DNA of 64,000 nt from Ruegeria arenilitoris (GCF_042675705.1 NZ_JBHTJJ010000006.1); one strand, 5' to 3'. Shown: positions 16,103-24,812, counted from the first letter of the stretch. Program-made: numbers and translations. Notes: generated by a model not told the origin, from the letters alone.

Positions 16103-17203
16103 TCAATGCAACATCGGACGGTTGGAGAGCATCTCGGCGCGGTCGAGCATCCGGGCGACAGTGCGCAGGTTCAGGCGGCCCTGCCTGACGGCACCGGTCT
16201 CGAAGAGTACGGCGAGCGCCTCGACAGCGGGTGCGGGAAGTCCCCGCCGCGCGGCTTCGTTCATGGCGAAGTCTCTCAACTGCCCCGTGGTCAGATCCGG
16301 CAGGTCCAGCACCACGCAGCGGCTCTGGAATGGTTTCGGCAGGCCTTGCCGGCTGTTCGCCGTCATCACCCAGTTGACCCAGGACATGTCCATCTTGACC
16401 TGAAAGAACGGGCATTCCCAGGTCGCCGCCGTCATCCGTTCAAGCAGCGGCAGGAGCGCATCCGTCAGCGTGTGCCGCGCGCCTTTGTTGGAGTGGACCT
16501 CGTCGGCCTTCTCGATCTCGTCGATGATCACCAGCGGTCCGGCATGCCGGCTGTTCAGGACCGTGTTGACCAGCTTGCCCGCATGAGCGCTGCCCCAGCC
16601 GCGCTGGGATCCGGTGAGCGCAAACGATGCAGGCTCGCCCGTTGCGTCAATCTTGGTTGCAGGGACCTCCAGATGATGGGCCAGTCTCCGCGCCCAGAAA
16701 CTCTTGCCGATGCCCGGTGGGCCGTTCAGGACGAGCGGCGTGAACCGGACACCGGGCTGGCCCTCGCGCGCCGAGGCCCGCAGCCCGTGCCAGACGGCTT
16801 CGGTGGCGGGCGCCATCCAGGGCATCTCGGCGTGAAGCGCAGCGGCGATCTCGTCCGCCTCGTGTTCGGAGGTGATGCGGGTGACCGGCAGCCCGCCACG
16901 CAAGGGCGTCAGTTTGGCGCGATTCTCCTCGCTGAGATGAGACAGGCCGGACAGGGCGTCCAGCCGCTGCACGTAGCGGTGCGCGCGACGCCGGATCTTC
17001 CGCCGCTCGGCCTCATTCAGATAGTCGAAGAACTGGTCCATCTTTTCGGAGGCGTCATCATCGTCACCGGTCTGCGCCGCCTGGCGTTGCCTGCGGAGGC
17101 CGCGCAGGAATGTCTTCAGGCGCCGCTCGACCTCGTGCAGCGTCGGCAGGTCGTCTTCGAACCGCAGCGCATGAAATGGAATCGAGGTGGTGACACGGGG
17201 CAT
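16103..17203 (-). CDS. Lon-like AAA+ ATPase facing the TniQ gene
   Basis: A 366-residue AAA+ protein. Start ATG 17203 has GAAAGGA upstream; the open frame further left has no ribosome site. An N-terminal helical, highly charged region (residues 15-100) precedes the ATPase: Walker A GPPGIGKS at 161-168, Walker B VIIDEIEK at 225-232, sensor 1 asparagine in WVMTANS (N283), arginine in PFQSRC (R295), and a sensor 2-like helix QGRLNLRTVARML near 341-353. The core resembles the Lon/ClpX side of the AAA+ superfamily more than TniB/TnsC, and no peptidase domain is attached. It converges with the TniQ gene. TniQ proteins usually act with an AAA+ partner, so a functional pair is likely but unproven. 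Confidence 0.8.
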   Translation of the reverse strand: MPRVTTSIPFHALRFEDDLPTLHEVERRLKTFLRGLRRQRQAAQTGDDDDASEKMDQFFDYLNEAERRKIRRRAHRYVQRLDALSGLSHLSEENRAKLTPLRGGLPVTRITSEHEADEIAAALHAEMPWMAPATEAVWHGLRASAREGQPGVRFTPLVLNGPPGIGKSFWARRLAHHLEVPATKIDATGEPASFALTGSQRGWGSAHAGKLVNTVLNSRHAGPLVIIDEIEKADEVHSNKGARHTLTDALLPLLERMTAATWECPFFQVKMDMSWVNWVMTANSRQGLPKPFQSRCVVLDLPDLTTGQLRDFAMNEAARRGLPAPAVEALAVLFETGAVRQGRLNLRTVARMLDRAEMLSNRPMLH

Positions 17204-17284
17204 GGCAGAATCCTTTCGTGGCGCGACAGGGCTTGCCGCGCCGTTGTCCACACCGCCGGGGCGGGCGGGCTGATGGGTGAGAAA

Positions 17285-17349
17285 GGTTCCGGAACCTGAT
17301 TGCCTCCAGTGAAGCAATCCGGGGCGATGTGTCAAATCAGGGGGTGACA
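17285..17349. promoter_or_regulatory. Three consecutive inverted repeats upstream of the AAA+ gene
   Basis: In 65 bases there are three dyads: the perfect palindrome GGTTCCGGAACC (17285-17296), GATTGC/GCAATC arms with a ten-base spacer (17298-17319), and TGTCA/TGACA arms with a ten-base spacer (17330-17349). They lie 80-150 bases before the ATG, a plausible promoter and operator region. Confidence 0.4.
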
Positions 17350-17525
17350 GGGAGCGGATGGCGGGCAAGTTGGGTGCAGGATGAGGTCTCACAAGCCATT
17401 GCTAGTAAATAATATTTTCCGTGGAAAGTCGACTATCGCAGCACCCGGCCTACCGCCTTGCGCGCACTATTTCGTTCTTTTGCGCGCAATTCTGGTTGTT
17501 TTGGCACCGACTCGCGCTGAGTTGC

Positions 17526-17602
17526 TGGCGACCCCGGCAGGATTCGAACCTGCAACCTGCCCCTTAGGAGGGGGCTGCTCTATCCAGTTGAGCCACGGGG
17601 CC
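17526..17602 (-). tRNA. tRNA-Arg (anticodon CCT)
   Basis: A 77-base tRNA folds completely on the minus strand: acceptor stem GGCCCCG with CGGGGTC, D arm, anticodon stem GCCCC/GGGGC with loop CTCCTAA giving anticodon CCT (reads AGG), T arm with GGTTCGAATCC, and an encoded CCA end. It is intact. Such tRNA genes are common integration targets, and this one closes the accessory region on its right side. Confidence 0.95.
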
Positions 17603-17701
17603 GCGCGGCGCCTTCTCTAGCCGGGTTTTTTCGGCTTGTCATGACCTTTGCACAACAGTTGAACAGATTGCCCTGTTCGCGCTAGCATCGGGGAAACAAC
17701 A

Positions 17702-18742
17702 ATGCAGGTATCCCCGGTGACAACAGAAACGAAACGCCCGCTTACCCTCCGTGATGTCTCAGAAGCGTCCGGTGTGTCGGAAATGACGGTCAGCCGGGTC
17801 TTGCGCAATCGGGGCGATGTGTCGGACGCGACCCGCACCCGGGTTCTGGCCGCCGCGAAAGAGCTGGGATACGTGCCCAACAAGATCGCCGGCGCGCTGG
17901 CCTCAAGCCGGGTGAACCTGGTGGCGGTGATTATCCCGTCGCTGTCGAACATGGTCTTCCCCGAAGTGCTGACCGGCATCAACCAGGTGCTTGAGGATAC
18001 CGAGCTGCAGCCGGTGGTCGGCGTTACCGATTATCTGCCGGAAAAAGAGGAAAAGGTTCTGTACGAGATGCTCTCGTGGCGTCCGTCGGGCGTGATCATC
18101 GCCGGGCTGGAACACACCGAGGCCGCGCGGGCGATGCTGGATTCGGCGGGCATTCCGGTGGTCGAGATCATGGATACGGACGGCAAGCCGGTGGACGCGA
18201 TGGTGGGCATTTCGCACCGCCGGGCCGGGCGCGAGATGGCGCAGGCGATCCTGAAGGCCGGGTATCAGCATATCGGCTTCATGGGTACCAAGATGCCGCT
18301 GGACCACCGCGCGCGCAAACGGTTCGAGGGCTTCACCGAAGTTCTGGGCAAGCACGGGATCGAGATCGAGGACCGGGAGTTCTATTCCGGCGGCTCGGCT
18401 CTGGCCAAGGGGCGCGAGATGACCAAAGCCATGCTCGACCGGTCCCCGGAATTGGATTTCCTGTATTATTCCAACGACATGATCGGCGCGGGCGGGCTGC
18501 TGTACCTGCTTGAACAGGGAATCGACGTGCCCGGACAGATCGGCCTTGCGGGATTCAACAACGTCGAACTGCTGCAGGGTCTGCCGCGCAAGCTGGCCAC
18601 CATGGACGCCTGCCGGCTGGAAATCGGTCGCAAGGCCGCGGAAATCATCGCCGCCCAACTGGCTGACCCGAATACCGAGATCGAAACTCGCATCACTTTA
18701 ACCCCCAAGATCAGCTATGGCGACACGCTCAAGCGGCGCTGA
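17702..18742 (+). CDS. LacI-family transcriptional regulator
   Basis: A 346-residue repressor-type regulator. The DNA-binding domain is at residues 15-70 (LTLRDVSEASGVSEMTVSRV, then the hinge helix IAGALASSRV), followed by a periplasmic-binding-protein-like effector domain (LVAVIIPSLSN to the end). The helix-turn-helix is closest to GntR/gluconate-type LacI members, which respond to sugar acids, but the effector cannot be read from sequence. No transport or sugar gene is adjacent. Its last 26 bases overlap the start of the YcaQ-type gene in another frame, so the two are probably translated from one mRNA. Confidence 0.88.
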   Translation: MQVSPVTTETKRPLTLRDVSEASGVSEMTVSRVLRNRGDVSDATRTRVLAAAKELGYVPNKIAGALASSRVNLVAVIIPSLSNMVFPEVLTGINQVLEDTELQPVVGVTDYLPEKEEKVLYEMLSWRPSGVIIAGLEHTEAARAMLDSAGIPVVEIMDTDGKPVDAMVGISHRRAGREMAQAILKAGYQHIGFMGTKMPLDHRARKRFEGFTEVLGKHGIEIEDREFYSGGSALAKGREMTKAMLDRSPELDFLYYSNDMIGAGGLLYLLEQGIDVPGQIGLAGFNNVELLQGLPRKLATMDACRLEIGRKAAEIIAAQLADPNTEIETRITLTPKISYGDTLKRR

Positions 18743-19961
18743 ACGGGGCAAGCTGAAACAACTCGACAACCGAACCGCCCGTGCGTTGTTCATGGACCGC
18801 CACGCGCTGGCGGAACAGCCCGCAGGCCCGGCCAAGGGGCCCGATCTGCTGCATCTGATCCACCGGTTGGGTTTCGTGCAGCTCGACAGCATCAACACCG
18901 TGGCGCGCGCCCATGACATGATCCTGTTCTCGCGACGCCCGTCCTATCGGCCGAACGACCTCAAACGCCTGTACGAGCGCGACCGCGGCCTGTTCGAACA
19001 CTGGACCCACGACGCTGCCGTGATCCCGATGGCGTTCTACCCGCACTGGCACCTGCGCTTCCAGCGCGACGCCGAGATGCTGCGGGCCCGCTGGCGCAAC
19101 TGGCGGCGCGACGGGTTCGAACAGCAGTTCGAAACCGTGCTGCGGCACATCCGCGACCACGGCCCGGTGTGCTCGGCCGATGTGGGGCAGGATGAGAAAA
19201 AGGGCTCGGGCGGGTGGTGGGATTGGCATCCCTCGAAAACGGCACTGGAATACCTTTGGCGCTCGGGCGCGCTGACGGTGGTAGGGCGCCGAGGGTTTCA
19301 AAAGCAATACGACCTGACCGAGCGCGTGATCGATACCCATCTATGCCCCGGCGTGATGGAGTGCGATCATCAAGCGACGGTGGACTGGCTGTGCCACGCG
19401 GCGCTCGACCGGTTGGGCTTTGCCACCTCGGGCGAACTGGCCGCCTTTTGGGACACGGTCACCGCCGCCGAGGCGAAAGAGTGGTGCAAACAGGCTCTGA
19501 CACGGGGTGATCTGCAGGAAATCGAGGTGGAATGTGCCGATGGTCGAATGCGCCGCGTGTTCGCGCCACCAGGCTTGGTGGACCAGGCTGCCTACCCTGC
19601 CCCCGCGCCGGGGCGAATCCGCGTGCTCAGCCCGTTCGACCCGATGCTGCGCGACCGCAACCGCGCCCAGCGCCTGTTCGGCTTCCACTATCGGATCGAG
19701 GTTTTCGTGCCCGAGGCCAGGCGCACCTATGGGTACTACGTCTTTCCGCTGCTCGAGAAAGACCGTCTGATCGGACGGATCGACATGAAGGCCCATCGCG
19801 ACGAAGGCATCTTGCGGGTCCGCGCCCTGTGGCCCGAGCGCGGGGTCAAGTGGTCGCACGCCCGCACCCGGAGGCTCGAGGCCGAGTTGGACCGGGTACG
19901 CCGTTTTGCCGGACTGGAACAGGTCGCCTTTGCCACAGACTGGCTGCGCGCGCCTGTTTGA
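18717..19961 (+). CDS. YcaQ/AlkX-type winged-helix DNA glycosylase family protein
   Basis: A 414-residue protein of the HTH_42 family (YcaQ, now AlkX in E. coli), whose studied members remove bulky or crosslinked alkylated bases from DNA. The N-terminal block HRLGFVQLDSINTVARAHD (about residues 43-61) contains the catalytic Q-L-D motif (QxD subtype). The winged-helix tandem follows, and the conserved LSPFDPMLRDRNRAQRLFGF block lies near residue 305. The length is normal. It overlaps the LacI-type regulator by 26 bases; ATG at codon 26 (MDRHAL) would avoid the overlap but has no better ribosome site. Confidence 0.82.
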   Translation: MATRSSGAERGKLKQLDNRTARALFMDRHALAEQPAGPAKGPDLLHLIHRLGFVQLDSINTVARAHDMILFSRRPSYRPNDLKRLYERDRGLFEHWTHDAAVIPMAFYPHWHLRFQRDAEMLRARWRNWRRDGFEQQFETVLRHIRDHGPVCSADVGQDEKKGSGGWWDWHPSKTALEYLWRSGALTVVGRRGFQKQYDLTERVIDTHLCPGVMECDHQATVDWLCHAALDRLGFATSGELAAFWDTVTAAEAKEWCKQALTRGDLQEIEVECADGRMRRVFAPPGLVDQAAYPAPAPGRIRVLSPFDPMLRDRNRAQRLFGFHYRIEVFVPEARRTYGYYVFPLLEKDRLIGRIDMKAHRDEGILRVRALWPERGVKWSHARTRRLEAELDRVRRFAGLEQVAFATDWLRAPV

Positions 19962-19986
19962 GCGGCTGAAAGCCCCTTCTTAGGGT

Positions 19987-20685
19987 CTATTCCGCCGGCC
20001 CGAGGGTCAGGCGGATGGGATCCAACCCGTCGATACCGCCGGTCAACACATCTCCGGCGACGACCGGGCCGACACCGGCGGGCGTTCCGGTCAGGATCAG
20101 GTCGCCGGGCCGCAGGTGATAGAACCGGGACAGGTGCATGACGATCTCGTCGATCTTCCAGATCAGTTCGGACAGGGTGGCGTCCTGCCGGACCTCACCG
20201 TTCACGCTCAGATGGATGCGGGTGTCATCGGTCAGCGCCCAATCGGCGGCGCGGGTCAGCGGCGCGAACACCGCGCCGTTTTCCACATCCTTGCCCAGAT
20301 CCCAGGGGCGCTGCTTGTTGCGCTCGCGGATCTGCAGGTCGCGCCGGGTCATGTCCAGCGCGCAGCAATATCCGAACACGGCATCCCAAGCCTGCTGCGA
20401 CGTCGCCTGAAACACCGGGCGACCGATGGCCAGGGCCAGTTCCATTTCGTGGTGATAATTCTCGGTGCCCGGCGGGTAAGGCACGGTCTGCCCGGTCAGA
20501 ATGGCGTTCCGCGGGGACTTGGTGAAATAGAACGGCGCCTCGCGGTCGACCTCGTTTCCCATCTCGGCCGCATGGGCGGCATAGTTCCGTCCGACGCAAA
20601 AGATGCGCTCCACCGGATAGGTGTTGGCCTCTCCAACTACTGGTATCTGCACCACATCTGGCAGGGAAAACAGAGATTTGGCCAT
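19987..20685 (-). CDS. Fumarylacetoacetate hydrolase-family protein
   Basis: A 232-residue metal-dependent hydrolase or isomerase of the FAH fold, with no N-terminal extra domain. Visible signatures: IFCVGRNYAAHAAEMG, the metal-binding E-x-E pair in HHEMELALAIG, the VFGYCCALDMTRRD block, and LILTGTPAGVGP near the C-terminus. Small FAH proteins of this type act on fumarylpyruvate, oxaloacetate or acylpyruvates. The closest visual match is the maleylpyruvate/acylpyruvase group, but substrate assignment is inference. Monocistronic. Confidence 0.85.
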   Translation of the reverse strand: MAKSLFSLPDVVQIPVVGEANTYPVERIFCVGRNYAAHAAEMGNEVDREAPFYFTKSPRNAILTGQTVPYPPGTENYHHEMELALAIGRPVFQATSQQAWDAVFGYCCALDMTRRDLQIRERNKQRPWDLGKDVENGAVFAPLTRAADWALTDDTRIHLSVNGEVRQDATLSELIWKIDEIVMHLSRFYHLRPGDLILTGTPAGVGPVVAGDVLTGGIDGLDPIRLTLGPAE

Positions 20686-21461
20686 GTTGCATCCTTTCCT
20701 TCACACTGCCGCGCAGACTAAAGGAGACACACCGCCGTTCAACCCGGCAAACACGCCGATTATTGCCGGCCCGTCTGTACGTTTCGGCGCGAAGTTGCCA
20801 AGGCCGCGGACCTGGGCGCAAGCCAGTTTCATCCGCACAGACTATCCGGCTTTAATCTAGGGAAACTTGGAACCACCCTCTTTAAAAAATCGCACAGGCC
20901 GCGCATCATGAACGGACATATCGGGCAGATATTCGAAGGCAGCGCAACAGGCCCACGGGCCGCGTCACCTTATTGCGACTTGGTTTCGCGGTCAGGTACG
21001 CTAGATATTGTTACAGACAGTCGGCGCGCCCAGCCAACCAAGCATGGTGCATCAGCGGGCCACCGTCGCGAATACCAAGGAATTATTACGATTTCGGAGA
21101 ACCGCCGCTCTGGCCTCATCCCCCTGGGTGCTTGGGCTGCGCCGTCGGGGTGCAATTTAGGCGCCTCACATTCTCCGATTCAGGGCCGGAGCCCTTCAAC
21201 ACAGGGATTCTTCGGCCCCGGGCCAGGCAAATAACTTCAGACACCGTCTGGCCGCCCCGCCGGAGTCGACCCCTAGTTTCTCCGGCGGGGTTCTCCGATC
21301 CACACAACCGGTGCGTTTTTCTTTATTAGAGCCTGAATTTGGATCGAGCTGGCGCCACGGCGCACCTCACAGCGCCCTCGTCGTCCGGAATTTGATTGAC
21401 CTGCCCGCCTGCATCGCCATCACTTGCCCGCGAAAAGGTGCGAAGGCGGAAGGCAAGGCAG
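20686..21461. other. 776-base intergenic region with hairpins
   Basis: No protein gene with a credible start and composition is seen on either strand; a few open frames of about 100 codons lack ribosome sites and family features. The right third contains two stable hairpins (21183-21218 and 21255-21290). The left part must hold the FAH promoter, the right end the decarboxylase promoter. Confidence 0.5.
21183..21290. ncRNA. Two consecutive hairpins, possible small RNA or leader
   Basis: A two-part hairpin lies at 21183-21218 (outer stem of 8 pairs including one wobble, inner CCCT/AGGG stem). A second one lies at 21255-21290 with a perfect 11-pair GC-rich stem (arms 21255-21265 and 21280-21290). 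No T-run follows, so termination is not obvious. It could be a small RNA or a structured 5' leader of the decarboxylase. I cannot match it to a known RNA family. Confidence 0.25.
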
Positions 21462-22895
21462 ATGAGATGGGATGAATTCTCGGAATGGGGCAAACGCATT
21501 TCCGAGTGGACGCAGCATTATCACCAAACCGTCGGCCAGCACCCGGTGCGCGCCCGGACCGAGCCCGGCGAGGTGCTGAACGCGCTTCCCGCGAAGGCGC
21601 CGGAGCAAGGCGAACCGATAGAAGGGATTTTTCGGGATTTCGAACGGGTCGTGATGCCCGGCATCACCCATTGGCAGCACCCGCGCTTCTTCGCCTATTT
21701 CAACTCGAACGCCTCGGCGCCGTCCGTGCTGGCCGAGTTTCTGGCCAGCGCGATCGCGCCGCAATGCATGCTGTGGCAGACCTCGCCCGCGGCGACCGAG
21801 ATGGAAACCCGGATGATGGACTGGCTGCGGCAGGCGCTGGACCTGCCCGAAGGCTTTGCAGGGGTGATCCAGGACTCAGCCTCGTCGGCCACGCTGGCCG
21901 CCGTTCTGACCATGCGGGAAAAGGCGCTGAACTGGCAGGGCAACCGTCAGGGCCTGTTCGGGCAGACACCCTTGCGCGTCTATTGCTCGTCCGAGGTGCA
22001 CACATCGGTCGACCGCGCCATCTGGGTGGCCGGGATCGGGCAGGACAACCTGGTGCGCGTCCCGATCAAGGGTGACTGGCGCGGGATGGATCCCGCTGCG
22101 CTCGAAGCCGCGATCCGGGCCGATCTGGACGCCGGCCTTCACCCCGCGGGAGTGATCCTGTGCGTCGGCGGCACCGGAACCGGCGCGACCGATCCGGTGG
22201 ATGAGTGTCTGGAAGTCGCGCAGAAATACGGGCTGTACACGCATGTGGATGCAGCCTGGGCCGGGTCGGCGATGATCTGCCCCGAATACCGCCACTATTG
22301 GCCGGGGGTCGACCAGGCCGACAGCATCGTCTTCAACCCGCACAAATGGCTGGGGGTTCAGTTCGACTGCTGCGCGCATTTCCTGAAAAACCCTGACGAT
22401 CTGGTACAGACGCTGGCGATCAGTCCCGAATATCTGAAAACCCATGGTCAGGACGGGATCATCAACTACTCGGAGTGGTCGGTGCCTCTGGGCCGCCGGT
22501 TCCGGGCGCTGAAACTGTGGTTCGTGATCCGCGCCTACGGGCTGGAAGGCTTACGCGCGCGGCTGCGCAACCACGTCAACTGGTCGCGCGACCTGCATGA
22601 CCGACTGGCGGCCGAGCCGGATTTTCGGATCGTCACCCCGCCTATGTGGTCTCTGTGGACCTTCCGCTATGAACCGGCCGATGCTGCGGGTCTGGACGAC
22701 CTGAACCTGCGGCTGGTCAACGCCATCAACGATGACGGGCGAATCTATCTGACCCAGACCCGGGTCGATGGCGACATGGTTATCCGCTTTCAGGCCGGCC
22801 AGTTCGAAACCACCGAGGATGACGTCCGGATGGCCTTTGACGTGATCACCCAGATTGCCCGCACCTTGCCCACACCCCCGCAGGAGGACCGCTGA
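21462..22895 (+). CDS. PLP-dependent group II decarboxylase (aromatic amino acid decarboxylase-like)
   Basis: A 477-residue pyridoxal-phosphate enzyme. ATG 21462 follows AAGGCAAGG. The family marks are clear: GITHWQHPRFFAYFNSNAS near residue 75, SSEVHTSVDRA in the middle, HVDAAWAGSAM (PLP aspartate) and NPHKWLGV with the PLP lysine at about residue 290. Group II members decarboxylate aromatic amino acids to amines; some act as aldehyde synthases. The downstream aldolase gene starts inside this gene's stop codon (ATG within TGATG), so the two are translationally coupled, which hints at a short catabolic route. Confidence 0.87.
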   Translation: MRWDEFSEWGKRISEWTQHYHQTVGQHPVRARTEPGEVLNALPAKAPEQGEPIEGIFRDFERVVMPGITHWQHPRFFAYFNSNASAPSVLAEFLASAIAPQCMLWQTSPAATEMETRMMDWLRQALDLPEGFAGVIQDSASSATLAAVLTMREKALNWQGNRQGLFGQTPLRVYCSSEVHTSVDRAIWVAGIGQDNLVRVPIKGDWRGMDPAALEAAIRADLDAGLHPAGVILCVGGTGTGATDPVDECLEVAQKYGLYTHVDAAWAGSAMICPEYRHYWPGVDQADSIVFNPHKWLGVQFDCCAHFLKNPDDLVQTLAISPEYLKTHGQDGIINYSEWSVPLGRRFRALKLWFVIRAYGLEGLRARLRNHVNWSRDLHDRLAAEPDFRIVTPPMWSLWTFRYEPADAAGLDDLNLRLVNAINDDGRIYLTQTRVDGDMVIRFQAGQFETTEDDVRMAFDVITQIARTLPTPPQEDR

Positions 22896-23662
22896 TGCCC
22901 GCCCCAAAAAACCCGTTCAAACAGGCTCTGACAAAGGGCGAAATGCAAATCGGCTGCTGGATGAGCTTTGCCGAAGCCATCACCGCGGAAATCATGGGAA
23001 CCGCCGGTTTCGACTGGCTGGTGATCGATGGCGAACATGCGCCGAATGACATCCGTTCGATCCGCGATCAGCTGATTGCGCTGGCCAACAGCCCTTCGCA
23101 CGCGGTGGTGCGGCTGCCGGTCGGCGAGACCTGGATGATCAAGACCGTGCTGGACGCCGGCGCCCAGACCATTCTGGTACCGATGGTCGAAAGCGCGGAT
23201 CAGGCACGCGAACTGGTTCGGGCCTGCCAGTACCCGCCCAGAGGTGTGCGGGGTGTTGGGGCCGCCGCAACACGGGCGACAATGTACGGCACGATCCCCG
23301 ATTACGTGGCCACGGCCGACCCCGAGATCTGTTTGCTGGTTCAGGTGGAAAACCTTGCGGGCATGGCCGCGCTGGACGACATCCTGCAGGTCGAGGGCGT
23401 GGACGGCGTGTTCATCGGCCCGGCCGATCTGTCCACCGACATGGGTTGCAAAGGCGACAGCACGGTGCCAGAGGTCCGCACCGCCATCGCCGATGCTTTG
23501 AAACGGATCCGGGCAGCAGGCAAGGCGCCGGGTATTCTGGGCACCAATGATGAAGCGGTTCAAGCGTATCGGGACATGGGCGCGCAGTTCCTGGCGGTCG
23601 GTATCGACGTCATGCTGCTGGCTCAGGCCGCCCGCGGGCTGGCCGCGAAATGGCGTCCCTGA
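22895..23662 (+). CDS. HpcH/HpaI-family aldolase
   Basis: A 255-residue class II aldolase of the 4-hydroxy-2-oxoheptanedioate/2-keto-3-deoxy-rhamnonate type. Motifs: WLVIDGEHAPND, RGVGAAATRATMYG, VQVENLAGM with a metal-binding glutamate, GVFIGPADLSTDMG with a metal-binding aspartate. These enzymes cleave 4-hydroxy-2-keto acids, giving pyruvate and an aldehyde. The ATG overlaps the decarboxylase stop, so the pair forms an operon. Precise substrate unknown. Confidence 0.87.
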   Translation: MPAPKNPFKQALTKGEMQIGCWMSFAEAITAEIMGTAGFDWLVIDGEHAPNDIRSIRDQLIALANSPSHAVVRLPVGETWMIKTVLDAGAQTILVPMVESADQARELVRACQYPPRGVRGVGAAATRATMYGTIPDYVATADPEICLLVQVENLAGMAALDDILQVEGVDGVFIGPADLSTDMGCKGDSTVPEVRTAIADALKRIRAAGKAPGILGTNDEAVQAYRDMGAQFLAVGIDVMLLAQAARGLAAKWRP

Positions 23663-23669
23663 GGGCGGC

Positions 23670-24812
23670 TCATCCCTGCATTGCGGCGGCGGCCTGCGCA
23701 TAGCCGCCCGATGCACCATCGACGAAATGTACGTGATCGTCGCGCGTGGCGGCGGGCACGAAGCAGGTCATCATCGCCTCTTGCTGGGAATGGATGCCGT
23801 ATCTGATTTTGCCGCGTCCGCGCGCATCTTCCAGGGTCCGGGCGATGCGCGACAGGGTCTCGTCGTCACAATCCAGCGTCATCTTCAACCCGTCATCAAA
23901 CTTGCGGAAATCCGCATTTCGGCTGACCATGTTCTTGTAGTGGCCCGGCTCGAACTCGCCCAAACGCTTGCCTGATTTGAACAGCAGCCAGATCAGCAGG
24001 TTCTGCACAAGCAGCGCGGCCTTGCGCACGGCCAGATTGCGCCCAGCGCGCGAGACATGGGCATCCAGTGCAAGACCCGGAGGTGGCCACTTGATCGGAG
24101 GGCCGCCGGCCGGCACGGGATGGCCCGCGCGCTCCAGAGCCTCGGATGCGGACAGAACTGATTGCGCCAGATCAGCAAAATCGCGTTCTGTCGCCTGCGC
24201 AGTGGGCTGGATGACAAGTGACACGATCTGCCCATGCCGCGCAGGGCTGTTGGACCAGCGGCAGGACAGACCGGTCAGGTCGGGCTGCGCGTCTGACCCG
24301 GCGGGCGGAACCTCGTACCGGCCAGCCTTCATCTGCGCCTCGGCCCAGGCAAGTCCGCCACCGGTGAACATGGCATAATCCACCCCCGAGGACGGCGCAT
24401 AGCGCGCTACCCGCAAGTCGTGCCCCTTCGAACGCACGTCGGACACAGGAACCAAAGCCGCACGTAGCGCGATGCCGAACTCGGTTTCCGCCCAACTGCG
24501 CAGCGCGGCCAAGGTGTCGCGCGCCATGTCGGCATCGTCCTTCGGGATGGCAAATCCGGCACCGTCGCCACCAAAAACATAGGGAAAAACCCGCCCGCCC
24601 AGCGCGTTGATCATGCCTGAGATCACCGCCGCGCCCACCATGTTCACCGTCTTGTAGCGGCCGCGCGCGATTTCGCCGGTCGAGTCCACGATATCGGCGA
24701 CGCCCACGATCCAGTCATCCGGGACCGGAGTGAATTGTTCCGGATCCGACAGGGCGAGAAAATCGCGTGTAATGGGTACGCGGCCATAGAATCCGATATC
24801 GGCGGTTTTCAT
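23670..24812 (-). CDS. DUF3095 protein, class III cyclase-like
   Basis: A 380-residue protein of the uncharacterised DUF3095 family. The first 150 residues resemble a nucleotidyl cyclase fold: WIVGVADIVDSTGEI with a metal-type aspartate at about 40, and FGGDGAGFAIP near 80, which recalls the GGDEF/cyclase metal hairpin. The C-terminal half (RKAALLVQNLLIWLLFKSG) is helical with a membrane-like stretch. Whether it makes a cyclic nucleotide has not been established for the family to my knowledge. Convergent with the aldolase gene and divergent from the MFS gene, so probably monocistronic. Confidence 0.8.
   Translation of the reverse strand: MKTADIGFYGRVPITRDFLALSDPEQFTPVPDDWIVGVADIVDSTGEIARGRYKTVNMVGAAVISGMINALGGRVFPYVFGGDGAGFAIPKDDADMARDTLAALRSWAETEFGIALRAALVPVSDVRSKGHDLRVARYAPSSGVDYAMFTGGGLAWAEAQMKAGRYEVPPAGSDAQPDLTGLSCRWSNSPARHGQIVSLVIQPTAQATERDFADLAQSVLSASEALERAGHPVPAGGPPIKWPPPGLALDAHVSRAGRNLAVRKAALLVQNLLIWLLFKSGKRLGEFEPGHYKNMVSRNADFRKFDDGLKMTLDCDDETLSRIARTLEDARGRGKIRYGIHSQQEAMMTCFVPAATRDDHVHFVDGASGGYAQAAAAMQG

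Noticed and set aside
14160..17400. Transposon ends around the TniQ/AAA+ pair
   Set aside because: I looked for TGT...ACA-type terminal inverted repeats and a target duplication on both sides. Only the short TGTCA/TGACA dyad at 17330-17349 was found, and both of its arms are on the same side.
20908..21329. Overlapping frames of 108-118 codons in the gap before the decarboxylase gene
   Set aside because: No ribosome sites, no signal or domain, proline/serine-rich composition; the DNA here is better explained by hairpins and promoters.
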